Shown in pieces: positions 25,004 to 33,800 of a DNA stretch of 64,000 nucleotides. The DNA comes from an uncultured Bacteroidales bacterium (GTDB lineage: Bacteria > Bacteroidota > Bacteroidia > Bacteroidales > UBA932). The stretch is taken from contig CAJOCS010000001.1 in NCBI GenBank assembly GCA_905233655.1, positions 1,004 to 65,003 of the forward strand. Direction: 5' to 3'. The position numbers and the translations under genes are program-made. The first letter of the stretch is position 1; every line of letters starts with the position of its first letter. The notes under the pieces were generated by a model. The model had not been told where the DNA came from. It worked only from the letters and a program-made list of their open reading frames with translations, and did no database searches.

Positions 25004-28000
25004 ATGAAACAAAAATTTGTGACCTTCATGCTTGCGCTCCTTTGCGCAGGTGCCCTGTTCGCCCAGAACAGGGTCACCGGTACTGTCACGGACGACACCG
25101 GACAGGGCGTAATCGGAGCCTCAGTCATGGAGAAGGGCACCAGCAACGGTGCCATCACAGACCTTGATGGAAACTACACGATTACCGTCCGCAACGGCGC
25201 GGTGCTCGTGTTCTCCTCCATCGGCTATGCAACTCAGGAGATTGCGTACAGTGGCCAGCCGGTCATCAACGTAACTCTGGCCGAAGATACCGAATTCCTC
25301 GACGAAGTAGTCGTCGTGGGTTACGGTACCATGAAGAAGAGCGACCTTGCGGGCGCCTCCGTCTCCATGAGGGAGGAAGACATCCGCGGCTCTATCATCA
25401 CCAACATCGACCAGTCCCTGCAGGGCCGCGCCGCCGGTGTCACCGCAGTGCAGACCTCGGGTGCTCCGGGTTCATCCTCGTCAATCCGCGTCCGCGGCCA
25501 GGCGACCATCAACGCCAACGCGGAACCCCTGTACGTCATTGACGGCGTAATCATGCAGGGCGGCGGCCAGTCGGGTGCCGACTTCGGACTTGGCGACGCA
25601 CTGGGCAACGGTGCAGTTTCCACAATCTCCCCTCTCTCCACCATCAACCCTGCCGACATCGTGTCCATGGAAATCCTCAAGGATGCTTCCGCAACGGCCA
25701 TCTACGGTGCCCAGGGTGCAAACGGTGTGGTTCTCATCACCACCAAGCGCGGCCGTGCCGGTGACGCCAAGTTCACCTACGACGGCATGGTGGCCATCCA
25801 GCGCCAGACAAAGCGCATCGACCTCCTTAACCTCCGCGAGTTCGCCGAGTACTACAACGACCTCGCCTCGGTGGCAATGGTCACTGCGAACGACTACTAC
25901 AGCGATCCTTCCATCCTCGGAAAGGGTACCAACTGGCAGGATGCAATCTTCCGCACCGCTCTCCAGCAGCAGCATCAAATCAGCGCCCAGGGCGGTACCG
26001 ACAAGGTCCAGTACTACATTTCCGGTTCCTGGATGGACCAGCAGGGTACCATCATCGGCTCCGACTTCAAGCGTTTCAGCGTGCGCGCCAACCTCGACGC
26101 CCAGCTGAAAGACTGGTGGAGAATCGGCCTCAGCACCGCTTATTCCTCCACCAACGAGAACATGAAGCTGGCCGACTCCGACGAAGGTATCATCGGCTAC
26201 TCCCTCACCTCGCTGCCTTCCGCTCCTATCTACGACCAGGACGGCAACTACTACAACATCTCCATGAAGAACTACTCCATCATCAACCCCGTTGCAATGG
26301 CAATGCTGGAGCAGATTCTCCTCAAGAGACAGAAAATCAACGGAAACATCTATTCCGAGATTTCCTTCCTCCCGAACCTCGTATGGCATGCCGAGCTTGA
26401 CTACGACCTCTCCTATTCCGCAGGTCAGACCTTCAATCCTTCGGTGAGCCTCGGTTCCTACCAGAGAGCCGCCAACGAGGCACGCAACCAGAAGAACAAC
26501 TCCATCTACTGGGCCGTGAAGAACTACCTCACCTGGAACAAGACCCTTGGCAAGCACAACATCACCGCCATGGTCGGTCAGGAAGCCTGGGAGAGCACCT
26601 GGGACTATATGTCCGTATTCAACACCGCGCTCCCGTCCAACGATGTGATGAACCCCTACCTCGGTACGGGTACTCCCACCATCGGCTACGGCTTCGGTTC
26701 CTCCGCAATGGCTTCATTCTTCACCCGTGAGACCTGGAATTTCGACAACCGCTACATCGCAACCTATACTTTCCGTTACGATGGCAGCTCGAACTTCGGC
26801 CCCAACAAGAGATGGGCTCCCTTCCACTCCTTCGCACTGGCATGGCGCTTCACCAACGAGCCTTTCTTCCCCGACGGACTCAAGAGCGTCATGAACGACG
26901 GTAAGCTCCGTTTCGGCTGGGGACAGACCGGTAACTCCGGTATCGGCTCCTACAAGTGGGGCACCTCGATGACCAAGGTCGCAACCGGCCTGGGCACCGG
27001 CTACCGCCAGAGCAACCTCCCGAACCCCAACATCATGTGGGAAAAGCAGGAACAGATCAACGTCGGTCTCGACCTCAACTTCTTCAACAACCGCCTCAAC
27101 CTCACCGCAGAATGGTATAACAAGCGTTCCGACAACATGCTCATGCCTCTGCAGCTGCCCTCCTACATGGGCACCATGGGTAACGGCTCTTCCGCTCTCG
27201 CAGCGCCCTGGGGCAACTATGGCAACATCCTGAACACCGGTTTCGAGTTCACGCTGAGCGCCCACCCCATTGAGACCCGCAACTTCCACTGGACAACCGA
27301 AGGTCAGATTTCCTTCAACCGCAACAAGCTCGTCGCCCTCGCCGGCACCGCTTCCGCAGCCATCGTGGGCTACGGCCAGTGGAACGACATCGTGTCCGTC
27401 TCCAACGTGGGCGAGGCCCTCTACGGCTTCTACGGCTACGTGACCGACGGCATCTACCAGAGCATCGAAGAGGTTATGGCCGGCCCCGTCCAGGGCGACG
27501 CCATGCCTCACACCGTGGATGCGGAAGGCGTCTGGCACGCTTCCCAGGATCCCGCCGACTACAACCAGTACAACACCACCTGGGTTGGTGATATCCGCTT
27601 CAAGGATCTGAACGGCGACGGTCACATCACCGAGGCCGACCGCCAGAACATCGGCTCCCCGATGCCCAAGTTCACCTTCGGTTGGACCAACACCTTCGTG
27701 TACAAGAACTGGGATCTGAGCGTGTTCATCAACGGCACATATGGCAACAAGGTTCTGAACTACCTCAACATGCGAATCGGCAACATGAAGAGCGCATGGG
27801 CCAACCAGCCTGCAAGCGTTCTCGACCGCACCCGCCTCGAGGCCATCGACCCTGCCAAGACCTATGACGGCACCGGCGGCGTATGGAACTGGTTCGAGGA
27901 TCCCACCAATGTGCAGGTTGCCAATCCCGGCGCCACGATTCCCCGTGCCACCACCGGCGACCCCAACGACAACGACCGCCTGAGCAACCGTTACATTGAG

Positions 28001-28249
28001 GACGGCTCCTATCTCCGCGTCAAGAACATCACCCTGGGTTACACCTTCCCGAAATCTCTCCTGCAGAACGCACACATCGAGAGCGTAAGGGTACAGGTGA
28101 ACATCCAGAACCTGCTCACCTTCACCAAGTACACCGGATATGATCCGGAAATCGGTGCAAGTACCGCTTCCGTGAATGTCATGGGCCTGGATAACGGCCG
28201 TTATCCTTCCCCGACTGCATATTCCCTCGGCGTTAACATCACATTCTAA
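25004..28249 (+). CDS. susC: SusC-type TonB-dependent transporter of the hemicellulose locus
   Basis: 1081 residues. Signal peptide MKQKFVTFMLALLCAGALFAQ, carboxypeptidase-regulatory-like domain (VTDDTGQGVIGASVMEKGTS), TonB-box-like LDEVVVVGYGT, plug with LQGRAAGVTAVQ, LYVIDGVIM and LKDASATAIYGAQGANGVV, then the barrel ending in TPTAYSLGVNITF style (C-terminal Phe). Codons are strongly biased (GGT, ACC, AAC, CTC), more than in neighbouring enzyme genes, suggesting high expression. Imports manno/gluco-oligosaccharides by context. Confidence 0.96.
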   Translation: MKQKFVTFMLALLCAGALFAQNRVTGTVTDDTGQGVIGASVMEKGTSNGAITDLDGNYTITVRNGAVLVFSSIGYATQEIAYSGQPVINVTLAEDTEFLDEVVVVGYGTMKKSDLAGASVSMREEDIRGSIITNIDQSLQGRAAGVTAVQTSGAPGSSSSIRVRGQATINANAEPLYVIDGVIMQGGGQSGADFGLGDALGNGAVSTISPLSTINPADIVSMEILKDASATAIYGAQGANGVVLITTKRGRAGDAKFTYDGMVAIQRQTKRIDLLNLREFAEYYNDLASVAMVTANDYYSDPSILGKGTNWQDAIFRTALQQQHQISAQGGTDKVQYYISGSWMDQQGTIIGSDFKRFSVRANLDAQLKDWWRIGLSTAYSSTNENMKLADSDEGIIGYSLTSLPSAPIYDQDGNYYNISMKNYSIINPVAMAMLEQILLKRQKINGNIYSEISFLPNLVWHAELDYDLSYSAGQTFNPSVSLGSYQRAANEARNQKNNSIYWAVKNYLTWNKTLGKHNITAMVGQEAWESTWDYMSVFNTALPSNDVMNPYLGTGTPTIGYGFGSSAMASFFTRETWNFDNRYIATYTFRYDGSSNFGPNKRWAPFHSFALAWRFTNEPFFPDGLKSVMNDGKLRFGWGQTGNSGIGSYKWGTSMTKVATGLGTGYRQSNLPNPNIMWEKQEQINVGLDLNFFNNRLNLTAEWYNKRSDNMLMPLQLPSYMGTMGNGSSALAAPWGNYGNILNTGFEFTLSAHPIETRNFHWTTEGQISFNRNKLVALAGTASAAIVGYGQWNDIVSVSNVGEALYGFYGYVTDGIYQSIEEVMAGPVQGDAMPHTVDAEGVWHASQDPADYNQYNTTWVGDIRFKDLNGDGHITEADRQNIGSPMPKFTFGWTNTFVYKNWDLSVFINGTYGNKVLNYLNMRIGNMKSAWANQPASVLDRTRLEAIDPAKTYDGTGGVWNWFEDPTNVQVANPGATIPRATTGDPNDNDRLSNRYIEDGSYLRVKNITLGYTFPKSLLQNAHIESVRVQVNIQNLLTFTKYTGYDPEIGASTASVNVMGLDNGRYPSPTAYSLGVNITF

Positions 28250-28253
28250 TAAA

Positions 28254-28260
28254 GGGAGGA
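28254..28260 (+). promoter_or_regulatory. Shine-Dalgarno (GGGAGGA) choosing the susD start
   Basis: GGGAGGA lies 7 nt before ATG 28268 but only 1 nt before the upstream ATG 28262, so it favours 28268 as the real start. Confidence 0.6.
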
Positions 28261-28267
28261 TATGACA

Positions 28268-30022
28268 ATGAAAAATACCATCAAATATATTGCTCTCTGC
28301 CTGGTCGCCGTTCTGTTCGCATCTTCCTGCGAAAAGTTCCTGGACCGCCCTTCCGAGGACTCCTACAACTCTTCCAACTTCTATCAGGACGAGACTCAGT
28401 GCATCCAGGGTGTGAATTACCTTTACAACTCTCCCTGGTACGACGTTATCCGCGGTTTCTACCGTGTTGGCGAATGCTTCTCCGGTAACTACTACATGGG
28501 TTCCAGCCCGTATCTGCAGTTCACCGTGAACGGTTCCGACAAGGAGCTCAGCGACATGTCCTCGTCCCTGTGGGCAGTGAACGCCAACGCCATCACCGTT
28601 TACAACCGTCTCAAGGAAACCACCGGCGTGAACCCCGACGTGGTGAAGATGTGCGAGGGCGAGGCCCTCACCTGGAAGGCTTTCGCCTACTTCTTCCTCG
28701 TCCGCAGCTTCGGTGACGTTCCCATTATCCACGACATGTCGGCAATGATTGCCGCCAACAACTACAACGAGGTATACAAAGCCCCCAGGGCCCAGGTCTA
28801 CGAGTACATCGTGATGCTGCTCGAGAAAGCCATGACCCTGCTGCCAAAGAAGGTTGCCAACAAGGACGGCCGAATCGACTACTACAGCGCCGAGGCCCTG
28901 CTTGCTAAGGTTTACCTCCAGAAGGCCGGCGTGAGCGGCACCCTCAACCAGGAAGACCTGGACAAGGCTGCCATGTATGCCAAGGACGTGATCGAGAATT
29001 CCGGCCGCCAGCTGCTGCCTGAGTATTCCGACATCTTCCGCATGCAGAACAACAAGAACCTCGAGGCCCTCATCTCCTGGCACTGGGATGCATCCGCACA
29101 GCCCTGGACCGCTCAGAACTCCTTCCAGAGCGACCTCGGCATGAACGGCATGGATGAATTCGGTGACGTATGGGGCCAGTGGAACGGTCCTTCCATCGCA
29201 CTGCAGGACCAGTTTGGCGTGAGCGCCATCCAGGATCCCAGCACCCGCAGCGATGTGGACACCCGCCGCAAGGCTACCATGATGCTCGCAGGCGACACCT
29301 ACGACTACTTCTGGACCACCAATGGCGGTTTCGACTACCTCCGCTTCTTCTATGACGACGACTACGGCCCGTCCGGCACTGCAAATGCCTCCGACAAGAG
29401 CATGAACAGCCCCACCGGCGCCGCCTGCGTCAAGTTCCTCTATGGCGACGGCAACGACCACATGGCAGCCCTCGGCGTATCCGCCGGACGTATGGCCTAT
29501 GGTCTTTCCACCCATATTCTCCGCCTTGCCGATGTCTATCTTATCTACTGCGAAGCCAAGCTCCACGGTCCCGGTTCTTCCACCACCGACGCTTTCGCCC
29601 TGCAGTGCTACAACGACATCCGCAACCGTGCAATTCCCGGCTCGGTGAGCGCCAAGACCTCCATCACCTTCGAAGAGGTGTTCAAGGAGCGCAACCTGGA
29701 GCTCGCCCTCGAAGGCGACCGCTGGTACGACTACGTGAGGGTAGGATACTACAATCCCACTTTCTGCGTGAACGACATCCAGGCCCAGAGGCGCAACTCC
29801 TGGCAGGGTACCCTCAACGACGTTTACAAGGCCTACTATGAGAGCGGCAAGACCGCATGGGATGCCTCCTCAATCAGCTACAACGCCGGTGAGTTCACTC
29901 CCACTGCCGATGCCATCCTCGCAAAACTCGCGGCACTGCCCTTCCCCGCAGAGGATGTGGTTTACAACCCTCACCTGGAAGACGAGCCTCAGGAGTTTGA
30001 CCTCAGCACCATCAAGTTCTAA
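28268..30022 (+). CDS. susD: SusD/RagB-type glycan-binding lipoprotein
   Basis: 584 residues from ATG 28268 (ATG 28262 adds two residues). Lipobox in KYIALCLVAVLFASSC, then EKFLDRPSEDSYNSSNF. Hallmarks: ALTWKAFAYFFLVRSFGDVP, LRLADVYLIYCEAKL and ERNLELALEGDRWYDYVRVG. Surface lid for the upstream SusC, binding the polysaccharide. Codon bias matches SusC, in line with high expression. Family identity certain; ligand by context beta-mannan or related hemicellulose. Confidence 0.95.
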   Translation: MKNTIKYIALCLVAVLFASSCEKFLDRPSEDSYNSSNFYQDETQCIQGVNYLYNSPWYDVIRGFYRVGECFSGNYYMGSSPYLQFTVNGSDKELSDMSSSLWAVNANAITVYNRLKETTGVNPDVVKMCEGEALTWKAFAYFFLVRSFGDVPIIHDMSAMIAANNYNEVYKAPRAQVYEYIVMLLEKAMTLLPKKVANKDGRIDYYSAEALLAKVYLQKAGVSGTLNQEDLDKAAMYAKDVIENSGRQLLPEYSDIFRMQNNKNLEALISWHWDASAQPWTAQNSFQSDLGMNGMDEFGDVWGQWNGPSIALQDQFGVSAIQDPSTRSDVDTRRKATMMLAGDTYDYFWTTNGGFDYLRFFYDDDYGPSGTANASDKSMNSPTGAACVKFLYGDGNDHMAALGVSAGRMAYGLSTHILRLADVYLIYCEAKLHGPGSSTTDAFALQCYNDIRNRAIPGSVSAKTSITFEEVFKERNLELALEGDRWYDYVRVGYYNPTFCVNDIQAQRRNSWQGTLNDVYKAYYESGKTAWDASSISYNAGEFTPTADAILAKLAALPFPAEDVVYNPHLEDEPQEFDLSTIKF

Positions 30023-30041
30023 TCCTTAGCACACCGAAGAA

Positions 30042-31370
30042 ATGAAAAATATAATTGCCAAATTTGGTCTTTATACCGTAGCCTTCGCAGCGTTGGCTCT
30101 CGGTTTCACAGCGTGTGAGGATGAACCCGACCGTTTCGAACTCGCAGACGGCAAGCCTACGATCTACTATGTACGTCCCGTCGCAGCCGCGGCGAAGGAT
30201 TCCCTCCTCACCGGCGCCTACATGGGCAACAGCATCTGCATCGTGGGTGAAAACCTCCGCAGTGTCTACCAGCTGGACTTCAACGACATCACAGCCACGC
30301 TGAACAACAGCTACATGACGGACAACACCATTCTCGTGGACGTTCCCAACGAGATTCCCGGTGAGGTCTCGAACATGATGTATTTCATTACCAAGAACCG
30401 CGATACCGTGCGCTTCGACTTCAACGTCCTGGTGCCCGGTCCGTCACTGCTCTCCATGAAGAACGAGCACGTTCCCGCCGGCGGTACCGGCATCCTCTAC
30501 GGCGACTATTTCGTAGACGATCCCAACGTCCCCATCCAGGTCTTCGTAGGCGACAAGCAGGCCACCATCACCGACTTCACCAAGACCGCCATCACCTTCA
30601 AGGTCCCCGACGACGCCGTGGTGAATTCCCCGGTTAAGGTGAAGACCATCTACGGTGAAGTGAAATCCACCTTCAACTGGATGGACACCCGCGGAATGCT
30701 CTTCAATTTCGACTCCGACCCCCATCCCGGCAACCACGGCTGGCACGCTCAGGTCATCGAGACCGACGAAACTGCCCTCGAAGGCAATTTCCTCCGTTTC
30801 GGCGGCGCAGACGTAACCTTCAGTGAGGACGGCGGCTGGGACGACGGCCACTTCTGCTTCGAGTACTGGCCCGGCGACTGGGACGACCCTGTCACCTATT
30901 CCGCCAGTCCCCGCCTGACCGACTTTGTGGACTTCTCCAAGTGGGAAAGCATGGCTCTCAAGTTCGAGATGTACATTCCTTCTTCCAATCCCTGGATGGC
31001 AGGTTCCATGCAGCTCATCGTGGGTGGTGTCGACAAGATTACCGGCGGTGCCGCAGGCGCAACCGATATCGATGGCAACACTCTTGCGGGAGCAAACAAC
31101 ACCTGGTTCAACGGCACGTCACTCCCCCGCGGACTTTACACTCCCTGGGTGTCTACCGGTTCCTATGACACCGGCAACGAGTGGCTCACCGTCACCGTTC
31201 CTTATGCCAACTTCATCTACGGCTCCGACGGTTCCATCGCGACGGGACCCGCACTCACCGCCAGTGATTTCACCTCTCTCACCATCTTTGTGTGGAGCGG
31301 CGGAAACAAGGGTACCGAGTGCCATCCCATCATCAAGATCGACAACATCCGTGCTGTTCCCGTTAAATAA
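30042..31370 (+). CDS. Surface glycan-binding lipoprotein, IPT plus SGBP-B-like C-terminal domain
   Basis: 442 residues. Lipobox region LALGFTAC. IPT/TIG Ig-like segments (IVGENLRSVYQLDFND; GGTGILYGDYFVDDP) are followed by a C-terminal beta-sandwich from about 220 (GMLFNFDSDPHPGNHGW, FDFSKWESMALKFEMYIPSS-type pattern, PYANFIYGSDG, IIKIDNIRAVPVK) that resembles the binding domain of SGBP-B from xyloglucan loci. Predicted to bind polysaccharide on the cell surface and pass it to SusCD. It follows susD by 19 bp. Confidence 0.85.
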   Translation: MKNIIAKFGLYTVAFAALALGFTACEDEPDRFELADGKPTIYYVRPVAAAAKDSLLTGAYMGNSICIVGENLRSVYQLDFNDITATLNNSYMTDNTILVDVPNEIPGEVSNMMYFITKNRDTVRFDFNVLVPGPSLLSMKNEHVPAGGTGILYGDYFVDDPNVPIQVFVGDKQATITDFTKTAITFKVPDDAVVNSPVKVKTIYGEVKSTFNWMDTRGMLFNFDSDPHPGNHGWHAQVIETDETALEGNFLRFGGADVTFSEDGGWDDGHFCFEYWPGDWDDPVTYSASPRLTDFVDFSKWESMALKFEMYIPSSNPWMAGSMQLIVGGVDKITGGAAGATDIDGNTLAGANNTWFNGTSLPRGLYTPWVSTGSYDTGNEWLTVTVPYANFIYGSDGSIATGPALTASDFTSLTIFVWSGGNKGTECHPIIKIDNIRAVPVK

Positions 31371-31371
31371 T

Positions 31372-31378
31372 AAGGAGA
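31372..31378 (+). promoter_or_regulatory. Shine-Dalgarno (AAGGAGA)
   Basis: AAGGAGA is 7 nt before ATG 31386, an unusual strong site for this phylum. Confidence 0.6.
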
Positions 31379-31385
31379 TACGATT

Positions 31386-33755
31386 ATGAAAAAGATATTC
31401 AAATTTGCATCCCTCATCCTTGCTGCAGCAGCCCTCGTGGCAGTATCCTGCACCCAGGAGGAACTGAGCACAGACCAGTACGAGAACGAGGATGTCATCC
31501 TCCAGGCCTACGGCCCCCAGCCGGTAGTCCGCGGCGGTGAACTCCGCTTCATCGGCTCCCACCTCGAGAAGGTGGTCTCCGTGACCATTCCCGAGAACAA
31601 CGTGATTGAAGACATCACCGTGGTTTCCTCCGGCAAGCACTCCGAAATCCGCGTGACCGTCCCCAAGGAGACGTCTGCACCCGGATATCCGGTCCTTACC
31701 CTTGCCGACGGCACCACCCTCACCGGCAAGACCCAGCTCAGCTACAGCGAGCCCATCAGCATCACCATGGTGAACCCTGCATCGGCCTTCCCCGGCGAGA
31801 AGATCACCATTACCGGTGAATACCTCAACCTCATCCACGAAGTCGTTTTCGAGAAGGATGTCATCGTGAGCGAAGACGCTTTCTCGAAGCACACCCGCTA
31901 CGAGATCGAGCTCACCGTGCCCGCAACGGCACGCACCGGCGCCCTCACCCTGGGCACCGTAGACCAGAGCAAGGAACCCGGCGAGGACCTTCTCAAGACT
32001 CTGAACCTCATTGTCTACGAGAATGAGTTCAACGTGGGAACCGCTTCCGGCCAGGTACGTCCTGCAACGGTCAAGGCAGGAGCCACCTTCTCCATCGAAG
32101 GCGCTCACCTCGACCTCGTGAAGAGCGTCAAGCTCGAGGGCGTGACCGTGACCGAATTCAGCGGCAACGCTTCCAAGATAAGCTTCACCCTTCCGGCCGA
32201 GGCCAAGGACGGCGAAGTGTTCATGGTAATGGAGTCCGGCGTCGAGGTCTCCGCAGGTGACCTCACCACCGTCGCTCCCAGCAACCTCTCGGTCGCTCCG
32301 GCACCCGTGAAGAACGGCGCTGCAATCACCATCAGCGGTAACGACCTCGACCTTGTCGCGGCCGTGAACCTTCCCAACGCCGACGGTGTTGAATTCGCCC
32401 TCGCAGGCGGAAGCATCACCCTCACCGTTCCGGAGGAGGCACGTGAAGGCGCCATCTCCCTGGTGATGGTTAACGGCAAGTCCGCTACCGTGAATTACAC
32501 TCTGGTGAAACCCACGGTGACCGGTTTCAGCGCTAACCCGGCTTCTGCCGGTTCTGACATTACCGTCAGCGGTACCGACCTCGACCTCGTCGCGGCCGTG
32601 ACCTTCGGCGGCGGCATCAAGGTCGATGTCACGGCCTCCGAGGATGCCATCACCGTCGCCGTTCCGACGGCGGCCGAGACCGGTGTCTTCGTGCTGAACC
32701 TCAAGAACGGCGTGGACCTCGAAACCATCGACCTCAATATCGACAAGCCCGCAGGTGCCTATATCCCTGTCTTCCCTGAAGACATGTACGCTCCCGGTTC
32801 CATGTTTATCGTGGATATCGAGAACGGCGAGCACCTCACCGGCGTTCAAGTCGACGGTGCCAATGTCAATTACATCCTCAGCGGCAGCACGCTCTACCTG
32901 CAGATTCCCGACACGGCCCGTCGCGGCAGCGAGCTCACCCTCGTTTCCGACAACGGCAGCGTCACCTACACGATGAACATCGATCCGGGTGACATCATCG
33001 AGACCGTCCTGTTCCAGGGCCCCGTCGACAACGGCAACTGGCAGAACTGGGAGGTTCCCGCCGACACCTACACCAAGGTCGAACTCAAGGCCGGACAGAC
33101 CATCCGCTACTATGTAACCCTCAAGGACAGCTGGTGGCAGATGCAGTTCTTCGATGGTCACTGGGGCCAGATGGACGTCGGTTTCGGTAACGGCTACAAC
33201 GTCAACGCCGGCATCTATGATGCTTCCGAAGGCTTCATCGCCGTGACCCTGACGGACGAGCTGATCACCCTGCTGACCACCTACACCGACTGGGGCAACT
33301 CCGGTATCCTCCAGTGGGAGAACCTCGCCCTCGAAAAGATTACCTACTATGAGGACAATTCCGACGGTACGGAAATCTGGAGCGGTCCGGTGGAAATCAC
33401 CTGGAGCGACGGCGGCCGCGTGGCCCTGCCGACAGCTGCCTTCCAGGTCGCCAAGGCCGGTCAGAAACTCCGTCTCTTCTATACCCAGAAGCAGGATGTG
33501 TGGGCCCAGGCCCAGGTCAATGACGCCAACTGGACGACCATCGACCTTTCCGCCGACGGCCTCGCGAACCCGATTGTTCCGACGGACATCTACGGCTGGT
33601 TCTCCGACGGCATCCTCGACCGCTGCACGGAGATCTCCCTCACCCAGGATCTGCTGGACCACCTGACCACCGCTACCACTGAGTATGAAGATGTCGTCTG
33701 TTCCATCATCATCCAGGGAAGCGACCTGATCTTCAACAAGGTTACCATCAAGTAA
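31386..33755 (+). CDS. Multi-IPT-domain surface glycan-binding lipoprotein
   Basis: 789 residues. Lipobox in LAAAALVAVSC. Five or so IPT/Ig-like repeats between about 35 and 540; two adjacent repeats share SGNDLDLVAAVNLP and SGTDLDLVAAVTFG, and the DNA is nearly identical over 27 bp (32341-32367 and 32575-32601). The C-terminal 250 residues hold two related CBM-like domains rich in Trp (WWQMQFFDGHWGQMDVG; VWAQAQVNDANWTTIDLS). Probably a long, flexible surface protein that presents binding domains away from the membrane. Last gene of the highly codon-biased block; a hairpin follows. Confidence 0.82.
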   Translation: MKKIFKFASLILAAAALVAVSCTQEELSTDQYENEDVILQAYGPQPVVRGGELRFIGSHLEKVVSVTIPENNVIEDITVVSSGKHSEIRVTVPKETSAPGYPVLTLADGTTLTGKTQLSYSEPISITMVNPASAFPGEKITITGEYLNLIHEVVFEKDVIVSEDAFSKHTRYEIELTVPATARTGALTLGTVDQSKEPGEDLLKTLNLIVYENEFNVGTASGQVRPATVKAGATFSIEGAHLDLVKSVKLEGVTVTEFSGNASKISFTLPAEAKDGEVFMVMESGVEVSAGDLTTVAPSNLSVAPAPVKNGAAITISGNDLDLVAAVNLPNADGVEFALAGGSITLTVPEEAREGAISLVMVNGKSATVNYTLVKPTVTGFSANPASAGSDITVSGTDLDLVAAVTFGGGIKVDVTASEDAITVAVPTAAETGVFVLNLKNGVDLETIDLNIDKPAGAYIPVFPEDMYAPGSMFIVDIENGEHLTGVQVDGANVNYILSGSTLYLQIPDTARRGSELTLVSDNGSVTYTMNIDPGDIIETVLFQGPVDNGNWQNWEVPADTYTKVELKAGQTIRYYVTLKDSWWQMQFFDGHWGQMDVGFGNGYNVNAGIYDASEGFIAVTLTDELITLLTTYTDWGNSGILQWENLALEKITYYEDNSDGTEIWSGPVEITWSDGGRVALPTAAFQVAKAGQKLRLFYTQKQDVWAQAQVNDANWTTIDLSADGLANPIVPTDIYGWFSDGILDRCTEISLTQDLLDHLTTATTEYEDVVCSIIIQGSDLIFNKVTIK

Positions 33756-33766
33756 ACCCTACTATC

Positions 33767-33798
33767 AATCCGGAGGGGCCTGACCGTCCCTCCGGGTT
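33767..33798 (+). repeat. Intercistronic hairpin between binding proteins and enzymes
   Basis: Stem CCGGAGGG (33770-33777) with CCCTCCGG (33788-33795), extendable to 11 bp by AAT/GTT including one G-U pair, 10-nt loop, 2 nt before ATG 33801. No T run follows, so it is more likely an mRNA stabiliser or attenuator than a full terminator. Confidence 0.65.
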
Positions 33799-33800
33799 CC

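Noticed and set aside
26714-29566. A 950-codon open frame on the minus strand opposite SusC/SusD
   Set aside because: Mirror image of a strongly codon-biased gene pair. Composition is Val/Gly/His-rich with no recognisable domain or signal; the plus strand encodes clear SusC and SusD.
31119-33662. An 847-codon minus-strand open frame
   Set aside because: Shadow of the multi-IPT protein gene, with repeats mirroring the sense repeats. No family features.
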